A program made the translations under genes and the position numbers. A stretch of DNA of 10,543 bases from Oscillospiraceae bacterium (lineage in GTDB: Bacteria; Bacillota; Clostridia; Oscillospirales; CAG-272), in assembly GCA_015065205.1 (NCBI GenBank), contig SVQS01000056.1, positions 1 through 10,543 on the forward strand, in the 5' to 3' direction. Under the pieces are notes generated by a model. It was not told the origin of the DNA. It saw only the letters and a list, made by a program, of their open reading frames with translations, and searched no databases. Shown in pieces: positions 6,531-10,543 of the stretch (the first letter of the stretch is position 1; each line of letters opens with the position of its first letter).

Positions 6531-6559
6531 ATTATATACAACTTTTGCACAAAAGTCAA
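6531..6559 (-). promoter_or_regulatory. Strong promoter of tRNA-Pro
   Basis: On the minus strand TTGACT (6554-6559) and a perfect TATAAT (6531-6536) are separated by 17 bases. Transcription would begin near 6524 and read through the palindromic leader into the tRNA. The -35 is part of a 9-base inverted repeat, TTGACTTTT (6520-6528) with AAAAGTCAA (6551-6559), which spans the promoter. Confidence 0.75.
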
Positions 6560-6621
6560 GGAAAAGCCGATGCAAAATTTAGAAAATGTTTGATGAATTC
6601 TTTGAAAAGTCAAGAGGTAAA

Positions 6622-6651
6622 TGCGAAAAAGTGCAAAAAAATGCAAAAAAT
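6622..6651 (+). repeat. Three phased 10-base A-tract repeats at the left element end
   Basis: TGCGAAAAAG, TGCAAAAAAA and TGCAAAAAAT lie head to tail with a period of 10 bases, one helical turn. Such phased A-tracts bend DNA. The last two units make up the left 20-base inverted repeat. Confidence 0.75.
6632..6651 (+). repeat. Left terminal inverted repeat (20 bases)
   Basis: TGC-A7-TGC-A6-T, an exact reverse complement of 8389-8408. It is low in complexity, but the two TGC blocks are spaced identically. Confidence 0.7.
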
Positions 6652-6667
6652 ATTTTCTAATACTGGT

Positions 6668-7711
6668 TTACGCGGGGCAAAGGCTGTTAATACACCCCTC
6701 GAATAAGTCTGCGGAGGTATAGAAATTAAAAATGCGGCGCGGGTAGTGGTTGATCCATTTTTCGAGCTTGCGGACATCCTCGGGCGTGACCTTTTCAAGG
6801 CTCACGCCTTTGGGATAGTGGCGGCGGATCATCTTGTTTTGGTTTTCATTCGATCCGCGCTCATAGGAGCTGTACGGGTGACAGTAATATGTTTTTGTGC
6901 GCTTTCCTGTTCGGCGGCAGCTTTGCTCGATGCCGAGGTGATCGGCAAACTCTGATCCATTGTCGATTGTAATTGTCTTGAAGATCTTTGCAAAAAGGTC
7001 TGCGCCATATTTGCGCTCAATACCGTTAAGAGCCTTTACGACGCTTTCGGCGGTGTGATCTTTCATAATACGGATGATCTCATATCGGGTGTATCGCTCT
7101 GTGAGTACCAAAAAGGTTTTCTTTGTGCCTTTTTTGCCGATAACGCAATCCATTTCCCAATGACCGAAAGTATTTCGCGCGGCAATTTCTGCGGGGCGTT
7201 GTTCGATGCTTTCGCCTTTCGGAGCGCGTGCGGGTCTGACTTTATTATATTTGCGCTTGTTCTTGTTACGCTTGACGGGGAGATCCTTGTTTGTGATCGT
7301 GAGAAAAACGCCCTGCTCGATGTATCTATACAGCGTGGGCGCGGAAATGGTTGTATTAAATTCGATCCCGTCGCGCTTGATCTCGCCGAGGATCGCGCGA
7401 GGCGAGTATTTTTCCACACGGATTTTGTACTCGATGTACTGCGCGTATGCGTGGTCGGTGCCGATTTTCAGCGGTGCACCTTTGGCACGGAGGTTGGCTT
7501 GGTTTTTCTCCTCTGCGATCTCGGGACTGTACCGCATTTCGGTAGTATAGTCATAATTGAGGTGCTCATACTGTCCGCGCTTGAGTTCGCGATAGATCGT
7601 GCTGATATGTACGCCGAGCTTTTTTGCAATCACACGCGGCTCGATGCCGACTTTGCACCATGCCTCAATTTGCAATCTGTTCGTATAGGTCAAATGCTTG
7701 TACTGTCTCAT
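6668..7711 (-). CDS. IS30-family transposase
   Basis: 347 residues, usual for the family. The N-terminus carries the IS30 helix-turn-helix (YKHLTYTNRLQIEAWCKVGIEPRVIAKKLGVHISTIYRELKRG), followed by SPEIAEEK and YSPRAILGEIK. The catalytic triad is intact with DD(33)E spacing: D188 in GHWEMDCVIG, D250 in ITIDNGSEF and E284 in SYERGSNENQNKMIRR. It cuts and joins element ends to target DNA. The ATG at 7709-7711 is preferred, with CGGAGTGA upstream; the extension to 7771 runs through a terminator. The binding site lies in the loop of a hairpin, TAATAAAA/TTTTATTA at 7711-7734, which may limit translation. The terminator at 7744 should reduce read-through from the RHH operon. No frameshift or deletion is visible. 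Confidence 0.95.
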   Translation of the reverse strand: MRQYKHLTYTNRLQIEAWCKVGIEPRVIAKKLGVHISTIYRELKRGQYEHLNYDYTTEMRYSPEIAEEKNQANLRAKGAPLKIGTDHAYAQYIEYKIRVEKYSPRAILGEIKRDGIEFNTTISAPTLYRYIEQGVFLTITNKDLPVKRNKNKRKYNKVRPARAPKGESIEQRPAEIAARNTFGHWEMDCVIGKKGTKKTFLVLTERYTRYEIIRIMKDHTAESVVKALNGIERKYGADLFAKIFKTITIDNGSEFADHLGIEQSCRRTGKRTKTYYCHPYSSYERGSNENQNKMIRRHYPKGVSLEKVTPEDVRKLEKWINHYPRRIFNFYTSADLFEGCINSLCPA

Positions 7712-7734
7712 AATAAAATCACTCCGTTTTATTA
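7711..7734 (-). promoter_or_regulatory. Hairpin presenting the transposase ribosome binding site
   Basis: TAATAAAA (7711-7718) and TTTTATTA (7727-7734) are perfect inverted repeats. The loop is TCACTCCG, which on the minus strand is CGGAGTGA, the transposase ribosome binding site. The first base of the start codon lies in the stem. The weak A/T stem could tune translation. Confidence 0.4.
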
Positions 7735-7743
7735 TAAAAAAAT

Positions 7744-7765
7744 AGAGGGAGCAAAAGCTCCCTCT
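7744..7765 (-). terminator. Strong intrinsic terminator after the RHH gene
   Basis: AGAGGGAGC (7744-7752) pairs with GCTCCCTCT (7757-7765) around an AAAA loop. On the minus strand it is followed by a run of seven U (7736-7742). It begins two bases after the RHH stop and separates the small operon from the transposase gene. Confidence 0.9.
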
Positions 7766-7767
7766 TG

Positions 7768-7956
7768 TCATTGGTTGAGATAATTCTCGATTGCTTCTTT
7801 AATAATTTGCGCTTGCGACACTCCGTCAGTTGCACATTTTTCTCGAAATGCAGCGACCAATTCTTTGGGAAGTTGCACCGAAATACTGCTGTATACTTTT
7901 TTATTGTAACGAGCTTTTACGGCGGTTGAGGTATGCGTTTTTCTCTTGGTTTCCAT
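7768..7956 (-). CDS. Ribbon-helix-helix (Arc/CopG-type) DNA-binding protein
   Basis: 62 residues. A basic N-terminal tail (METKRKTHTSTAVKARYNKKVY) is followed by a beta-strand SSISVQLP and two helices, KELVAAFREKCATDGVS and QAQIIKEAIENYLNQ, the compact RHH fold. Such dimers insert a beta-ribbon in the major groove and are typical autorepressors of plasmid, phage and toxin-antitoxin operons. The perfect 18-base palindrome inside the operon promoter (8354-8371) is the obvious candidate operator (inference). AGGAGG at 7967-7972, inside the end of the upstream small ORF, gives a 10-base spacer to the ATG, suggesting translational coupling. A terminator follows directly. Confidence 0.88.
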   Translation of the reverse strand: METKRKTHTSTAVKARYNKKVYSSISVQLPKELVAAFREKCATDGVSQAQIIKEAIENYLNQ

Positions 7957-7960
7957 AGTG

Positions 7961-8113
7961 TTACTTCCTCCTACAAACAGTGGTTACAAGCGATAAAGTT
8001 GCAAAGACGGCGGCAACAATAAGCAGCACTGTGCGCCATGTTCCCGTAACCGCCCATGCTATGCCCGCAGCTGCGACAGCGAGGCATATGCAAAAAACCG
8101 TTGACACTTTCAT
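7961..8113 (-). CDS. Small putative two-helix membrane protein (50 residues)
   Basis: The ORF starts at ATG 8111-8113 and ends at TAA 7961-7963, four bases before the RHH start codon. The product (MKVSTVFCICLAVAAAGIAW, then a TWR turn, then a hydrophobic segment ending in VCRRK) has two likely membrane helices and a positively charged end. No known family is recognised. The ATG has no clear ribosome binding site. The same frame is open upstream all the way to the stop codon of the 47-residue ORF at 8180, so translation might depend on coupling, read-through or an unusual start. A plus-strand reading frame over the same bases lacks a binding site and is judged spurious. Confidence 0.5.
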   Translation of the reverse strand: MKVSTVFCICLAVAAAGIAWAVTGTWRTVLLIVAAVFATLSLVTTVCRRK

Positions 8114-8147
8114 AATTTCGTGGTATATTGATTGTGCAAGGGTACTT

Positions 8148-8167
8148 GCCCCGAGTTTCCTCGGGGC
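8148..8167 (-). other. Very stable hairpin between the two small ORFs
   Basis: GCCCCGAG (8148-8155) pairs perfectly with CTCGGGGC (8160-8167) around a four-base loop. It begins 12 bases after the stop codon of the 47-residue ORF. There is no U-tract in either direction, so it is not a classical terminator. It may block ribosomes, stabilise the upstream mRNA or affect stop-codon read-through (inference). Confidence 0.6.
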
Positions 8168-8179
8168 GTTCCCTCGCGC

Positions 8180-8323
8180 TTACCGCTTCCGTTTTTGCTT
8201 GCGAGGCTTTTTCGGGGCGGTTTTCTTTTTGTCTGTGATCATTTTGATTATGTTCAGTATCAATGTTACTGTCATAATCGCTTTGCCGTAGACATCAAGA
8301 ATCAAATCCCAATCAATACCCAC
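8180..8323 (-). CDS. Small membrane protein with highly basic tail (47 residues), first gene of the RHH operon
   Basis: GTG start at 8321-8323 with an excellent AAAGGAGG (8331-8338) at seven bases' spacing; stop at 8180-8182. The product starts MGIDWDLILDVYGKAIMTVT, continues with a hydrophobic helix (LILNIIKMI) and ends in a lysine/arginine-rich tail (TDKKKTAPKKPRKQKRKR). The perfect translation signal directly behind a consensus promoter argues that it is expressed. Its form is that of small holin-like or toxin-like membrane peptides, but no family is recognised and the function is unknown. Confidence 0.65.
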   Translation of the reverse strand: MGIDWDLILDVYGKAIMTVTLILNIIKMITDKKKTAPKKPRKQKRKR

Positions 8324-8346
8324 GCTCTCACCTCCTTTCTGATATT

Positions 8347-8375
8347 ATTATATCATACTACATGTAGTATGTCAA
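8347..8375 (-). promoter_or_regulatory. Consensus sigma-A promoter of the small-protein/RHH operon
   Basis: On the minus strand a perfect TTGACA (8370-8375) and a perfect TATAAT (8347-8352) are separated by exactly 17 bases. The GTG start of the 47-residue ORF follows at 8323. A promoter this strong is usually kept under repression, consistent with the palindrome in its spacer. Confidence 0.88.
8354..8371. promoter_or_regulatory. Candidate operator: 18-base perfect palindrome in the promoter spacer
   Basis: CATACTACATGTAGTATG is a perfect palindrome covering the spacer and touching the -35. Bound protein would exclude RNA polymerase. The RHH protein encoded by the same transcript is the likely ligand; this is inference from position and family habit. 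Confidence 0.7.
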
Positions 8376-8388
8376 TACTTTTTTGAAA

Positions 8389-8408
8389 ATTTTTTGCATT
8401 TTTTTGCA
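8389..8408 (-). repeat. Right terminal inverted repeat (20 bases)
   Basis: A-T6-GCA-T7-GCA, the exact reverse complement of 6632-6651. It lies between the divergent promoters of the RHH operon and the HIRAN-like gene. Confidence 0.7.
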
Positions 8409-8415
8409 AATATTA

Positions 8416-8444
8416 TTTACTCAAAACATGGCAGATGCTATAAT
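8416..8444 (+). promoter_or_regulatory. Extended -10 promoter of the HIRAN-like gene
   Basis: TATAAT (8439-8444) preceded by TGC forms an extended -10. TTTACT (8416-8421) lies 17 bases upstream and matches four of six -35 positions. The start codon at 8474 has GGGAGGGG in front of it. Confidence 0.65.
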
Positions 8445-8473
8445 AAAAAAAACACTTACTTGGGAGGGGCATT

Positions 8474-8902
8474 ATGAAAAAACTCAAGACATGGCAGCTC
8501 GTTTTACTTATCATTTTTTATCCCGTTGGAATTATCTATTTTATTTTTTGGTTGCTCAACCGTAGCAAGTCATCTAATAAGAATTTAGAAGTAATCAAAG
8601 AAATGTACAGCAATGTAGTTGCTACAGTTTATCCCAATGCTGACGGTTCCTCTCGGCAGACCTACATTGCACACCTTAAACAGGGTGACGACTTATTTTT
8701 CAAGCCTACTCCAACAAAGGAATACCCCGATTCTGTCGGTGTTTTTACAAAAAAAGGCGGACAAATCGGCGTGGTCAGTTATCAGACCTTAAACGAATTG
8801 CGCGGCTTGTATTCGCATAATAAGGCTTCTGTAACGGTTCACGAAATCCTACACACGGAGCGCGGGCTCGGCGTTACCATGCATATAAAAATCTACAAAT
8901 AA
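8474..8902 (+). CDS. Membrane-anchored HIRAN-like domain protein
   Basis: 142 residues. One N-terminal membrane helix (~8-29, LVLLIIFYPVGIIYFIFWLL) is followed by a basic/polar linker (NRSKSSNKN) and a soluble domain at ~47-141. That domain reads like a HIRAN domain: VVATVYPNADGSSRQTYIAHL, GDDLFFKPTPTKEYPDSVGVFT, then GGQIGVVS. HIRAN domains, named from HIP116/Rad5, bind ssDNA 3' ends in HLTF and also occur alone in phages and bacteria. With a leading basic residue pair the helix would most likely leave the domain in the cytoplasm (inference). It has its own promoter, diverges from the RHH operon and converges on the phage gene at 8944. The assignment is by motif pattern only. Confidence 0.68.
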   Translation: MKKLKTWQLVLLIIFYPVGIIYFIFWLLNRSKSSNKNLEVIKEMYSNVVATVYPNADGSSRQTYIAHLKQGDDLFFKPTPTKEYPDSVGVFTKKGGQIGVVSYQTLNELRGLYSHNKASVTVHEILHTERGLGVTMHIKIYK

Positions 8903-8905
8903 GAA

Positions 8906-8938
8906 AAGGCGGAGGCTCCTTGAGTGAGCCTCCGCCTT
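8906..8938. terminator. Bidirectional hairpin terminator between HIRAN-like and gp10-like genes
   Basis: A perfect 13-pair stem (8906-8918 with 8926-8938, AAGGCGGAGGCTC outward) with a seven-base loop. On the minus strand it is followed by TTTTCTTATTT; on the plus strand only by AATTA. It lies four bases after the HIRAN-like stop and five before the gp10-like stop. Confidence 0.85.
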
Positions 8939-8943
8939 AATTA

Positions 8944-9492
8944 TCAGTCGTTTTCTTCGTCCGCTGTTTCGGGGATTTCTATATCGGCTGCATCGAGCAC
9001 TTGATTGATTTTATCGAGGTATTCCTCTTGTGCGGCTCTAATTTCCCCAATGTTGTTTTGTATGGTATTTCTTAATAGATGCCGCGCACTCTGTCCCGGA
9101 TGCTGTACCAAAGTACCGAAAGAATCTTTATACCACATGATTTTAGCGTTTTTAGGTCTTATGATATGCGGATTGGTACCAAACTCGATCCACCACGGAC
9201 TCGCGTGCGAGGGCAGTTTGCCTTTTTTCTTTACCCGTTGCCATGAGTAAAAACCGATATGCAAAGTAGGCTGCCCTGTTTGTCGATCAATGAATTTCCA
9301 ACTTGCAATATGATTTTTGAATCGCTTTGTATATACGGGCAAGTCGCCACGGAGTTTTTTTCTTATGACTTTTGCCGAAGCTCCGAGAGCTTCTTTTGAT
9401 AGTTTCTCTATCGCTTTTTTGACCTCTTTTGAGGTATCAACAAAAGTAACCTCGGAGCCGTTTGCTTTATAAAGCGTTTTTGTATTTGCCAT
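8944..9492 (-). CDS. HK97-gp10-like phage structural protein
   Basis: 182 residues. The central WWIEFGTNPHIIRPKNAKIMWY (~100-121) and HPGQSARHLLRNTIQNN (~131-147) are the characteristic core of HK97 gp10-family proteins, which sit at the head-tail junction in siphophages (length typically 110-150). The N-terminal helix (EVKKAIEKLSKEALGASAKVIRKKLRGDLPVYTKRFKN) also fits. The acidic C-terminus (ADIEIPETADEEND) is an extension. GAGGGGG precedes the ATG. It lies downstream of the lysis genes and after a terminator, not in the usual connector-gene cluster, so it may be a relocated or cargo copy. No own promoter is obvious in the 27 bases left after the terminator. Confidence 0.75.
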   Translation of the reverse strand: MANTKTLYKANGSEVTFVDTSKEVKKAIEKLSKEALGASAKVIRKKLRGDLPVYTKRFKNHIASWKFIDRQTGQPTLHIGFYSWQRVKKKGKLPSHASPWWIEFGTNPHIIRPKNAKIMWYKDSFGTLVQHPGQSARHLLRNTIQNNIGEIRAAQEEYLDKINQVLDAADIEIPETADEEND

Positions 9493-9519
9493 GGTTTGCC
9501 CCCTCTCCCTAAAATGGAA

Positions 9520-9551
9520 AAAGGCGGCGGCGGTTTCCCGCTGCCGCCTTT
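9520..9551 (-). terminator. Terminator after the lysis-cassette membrane proteins
   Basis: A 14-pair stem (9520-9533 with 9538-9551, one GU pair) closes on a four-base loop. On the minus strand it ends GCCGCCTTTTTCC, giving a U-run. It follows the 124-residue membrane protein by three bases and precedes the gp10-like gene. Confidence 0.85.
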
Positions 9552-9554
9552 CCT

Positions 9555-9929
9555 TTATGCCTTGTCAATGTCTGTGTCGTCGTCTGCATCCGCATCGGTG
9601 AGCTGCGGTTTATTGGTGCCAATATAAACGCTATTATCCGTCTGCACCGCCGTAGCCTCTGTTACGGTTGTCGCTGTCTGCGTATTCTGTACGACCGTTT
9701 CGGCGTTCGCCTTGGCTTTTTCGGTTGCAGCGTTCCAAATAATGCGGGCAATGTCTACGCCCGCCTCGCCGAAGATGTACACGCAGAGGGCAAGCACGCC
9801 CTTGCCGACGAGGTCTGCCACATCCGTGGGGATGTTCTCACGAAAGAGAGCGACAAACAGCGTCGCAACGATTGCAAGAATAGCCGCCCACAACTTGCGG
9901 GAGGTCAGTTTGGTTTTCAATGTATTCAT
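9555..9929 (-). CDS. Small prophage membrane protein, possibly holin-like
   Basis: 124 residues. LTSRKLWAAILAIVATLFVALF (~8-29) and VADLVGKGVLALCVYIFGEAGVDIARII (~37-64) are two hydrophobic segments, followed by a charged stretch and a threonine/valine-rich, then aspartate-rich tail (TDADADDDTDIDKA). Small two-helix proteins next to endolysin genes often act as holins or holin partners; nothing here proves that. AAGGAGC overlaps the stop codon of the preceding gene, with seven bases to the ATG, so the two are co-translated. A terminator follows the stop. Confidence 0.65.
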   Translation of the reverse strand: MNTLKTKLTSRKLWAAILAIVATLFVALFRENIPTDVADLVGKGVLALCVYIFGEAGVDIARIIWNAATEKAKANAETVVQNTQTATTVTEATAVQTDNSVYIGTNKPQLTDADADDDTDIDKA

Positions 9930-9941
9930 ATGTATTGCTCC

Positions 9942-10292
9942 TTAAAAATCAATATTGAGGTTTACCGCGGGGTGGTATTCCTCTGTTTGCACACTGCTTT
10001 CTGCAGTTTGAACGGTGTCCGCGGAAGTTTGCACACTTCCGCTTTGCCCGCGCACCTTTTTTTCTGTCTTGCTATTGTCATGGTAAAAGCCGAGAATCGC
10101 AATGTCACACGCTTCTACAAAGCCGACGATCGCCGTTACATACGGAAGTGCACCCGAAAAACCCGCTGTAACCGCATCCGATGCGATTTCAAGGCATTTC
10201 CACACTACATAGACCGTAAGTGGCAACCTTGCAAAGGTATTTACCGCCGTGATGATCTTTGAGAATTGGATATGCTTTTTTCCTTTCTGCAT
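9942..10292 (-). CDS. Small prophage membrane protein with heptad VQT tail repeats, possibly holin-like
   Basis: 116 residues. HIQFSKIITAVNTFARLPLTVYVVWKCLEIASDAV followed by GFSGALPYVTAIVGFVEACDIAILGFYHDNSKTEKK gives two membrane segments; this HIQFSK...GALPYVTA...GFY...SK pattern is familiar from small membrane proteins beside endolysins in clostridial prophages. The tail carries three 7-residue repeats with VQT in each (DNA period 21 bases, starting at 9985, 10006 and 10027). The ATG lies three bases after the SLH-domain gene, and GGAGG sits inside the end of that gene, indicating one operon. The role as holin or antiholin is inferred from position only. Confidence 0.7.
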   Translation of the reverse strand: MQKGKKHIQFSKIITAVNTFARLPLTVYVVWKCLEIASDAVTAGFSGALPYVTAIVGFVEACDIAILGFYHDNSKTEKKVRGQSGSVQTSADTVQTAESSVQTEEYHPAVNLNIDF

Positions 10293-10295
10293 GGT

Positions 10296-10543
10296 TTAGC
10301 CTCCGATCGCACCGATAGATTTCAATGCACGGTGTATAAACACGAGCATTTGCTCGCGCGTGCACGGCTCGCGCAACATAAGATTTCCGTTCTCGTCGCC
10401 GAAAACAATTCCGTTTGCTTGCGCCCACTCGATCGCATCACGCGCCCAGGGCTGCGGCTCGTTGTCCTGTACCGCGGTGGTTGTCTCGGGAGTGGTTGCA
10501 GGATCGGCGGCAGGTGCCGCAATGCTTTTTTCGCCGAGGGGTA
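10296..10543 (-). CDS. C-terminal part of a probable phage endolysin with SLH-like cell-wall domain (5' end outside window)
   Basis: About 82 codons are visible up to the stop at 10296-10298; the frame enters from the right edge. A threonine/alanine/proline-rich linker (AAPAADPATTPETTTAVQ) leads into PWARDAIEWAQANGIVFGDENGNLMLREPCTREQMLVFIHRALK, which matches a single S-layer-homology-like repeat (AxxWAxxNGI...G......R..M). Such a domain often ends clostridial prophage lysins, where the missing N-terminal part is an amidase or GH25 domain. The following membrane-protein genes support a lysis cassette. The catalytic domain itself is not in the window, so the enzyme type is unknown. Confidence 0.75.
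   Translation of the reverse strand, partial: PLGEKSIAAPAADPATTPETTTAVQDNEPQPWARDAIEWAQANGIVFGDENGNLMLREPCTREQMLVFIHRALKSIGAIGG

Larger units (their letters stand above)
6632..8408 (-). mobile_element. Putative IS30-family element carrying a regulated small operon (1777 bases)
   Basis: Identical 20-base inverted repeats lie at 6632-6651 and 8389-8408; allowing a 2-base gap, similarity continues inward for a further TTTC. The left repeat ends 16 bases from the transposase stop and the right one lies 13 bases beyond the -35 of the inward-facing promoter, the spacing expected of a compact insertion sequence. Enclosed are two tiny membrane-protein ORFs, a ribbon-helix-helix gene, a terminator and the transposase, all on one strand. 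I could not identify a target-site duplication. An alternative is a shorter IS30 (about 6632-7735) inserted beside an unrelated operon, but no matching inverted repeat is seen near 7712-7745. Confidence 0.5.

Noticed and set aside
6286..6582. 98-codon open frame across the tRNA and its leader
   Set aside because: It overlaps tRNA-Pro and a row of palindromes; such frames are typical spurious calls over structured RNA.
6622..6660. Target-site duplication at the element ends
   Set aside because: The bases outside the repeats (AAAAAG on the left, AATATT on the right) do not match convincingly, and A/T-rich flanks make short matches meaningless.
7055..7783. 242-codon open frame opposite the transposase
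   Set aside because: It is the complement of a well-conserved IS30 transposase with an intact DDE triad and has no start signal.
7980..8386. Plus-strand frames opposite the two small ORFs
   Set aside because: They lack ribosome binding sites and run against a strong minus-strand promoter and an ideal minus-strand binding site at 8331.
1..10543. CRISPR array, rRNA genes or riboswitch
   Set aside because: No regularly spaced repeats of 20-40 bases, no rRNA sequence and no recognisable aptamer core were seen on either strand.

Overview
The window looks like a chromosome segment of a spore-forming, mid-GC Clostridia-type Bacillota. Pointers are strong AGGAGG-type ribosome binding sites, TTGACA/TATAAT promoters, a CotJC-like manganese catalase and a clostridial-style prophage lysis cassette. 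No marker allows a genus call.

Left part (1-5480), chromosomal and accessory: the 3' end of an unrecognised gene; a membrane-anchored XRE regulator followed by a PAP2-like protein that has lost two classical catalytic positions; a convergent GNAT acetyltransferase; then a same-direction run of a DUF5131 (radical-SAM-like Gp37/Gp68) protein, a TauE/SafE exporter, a VOC-fold protein and a small nucleotidyltransferase. Convergent gene pairs are closed by long bidirectional hairpin terminators. GNAT and the DUF5131 gene diverge from a 322-base gap that holds a promoter for each.

Middle (5483-6631): a dimanganese catalase and, upstream of it on the same strand, tRNA-Pro(TGG) with its own terminator and a near-consensus promoter about 180 bases away. 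The long tRNA leader is full of palindromes and contains a 10-base perfect complement of the tRNA anticodon arm.

Mobile unit (6632-8408): a 1777-base segment bounded by identical 20-base inverted repeats. Inside, all on the minus strand, are a consensus promoter with an 18-base perfect palindrome across its spacer, two tiny membrane-protein ORFs too short for ordinary gene calling, an Arc/CopG-type ribbon-helix-helix protein, a strong terminator, and an IS30-family transposase with DD(33)E residues. The layout suggests an IS30-like element carrying a self-regulated small operon. This is the most interesting part of the window.

Right part (8409-10543), prophage-like: a membrane-anchored HIRAN-like protein reads rightwards with its own extended -10 promoter. 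Facing it is a minus-strand phage block that runs, in transcription order, from the C-terminal SLH-like domain of a probable endolysin (cut by the window edge), through two small membrane proteins (holin-like) and a terminator, to an HK97-gp10-like structural protein. No integrase or attachment site is visible.
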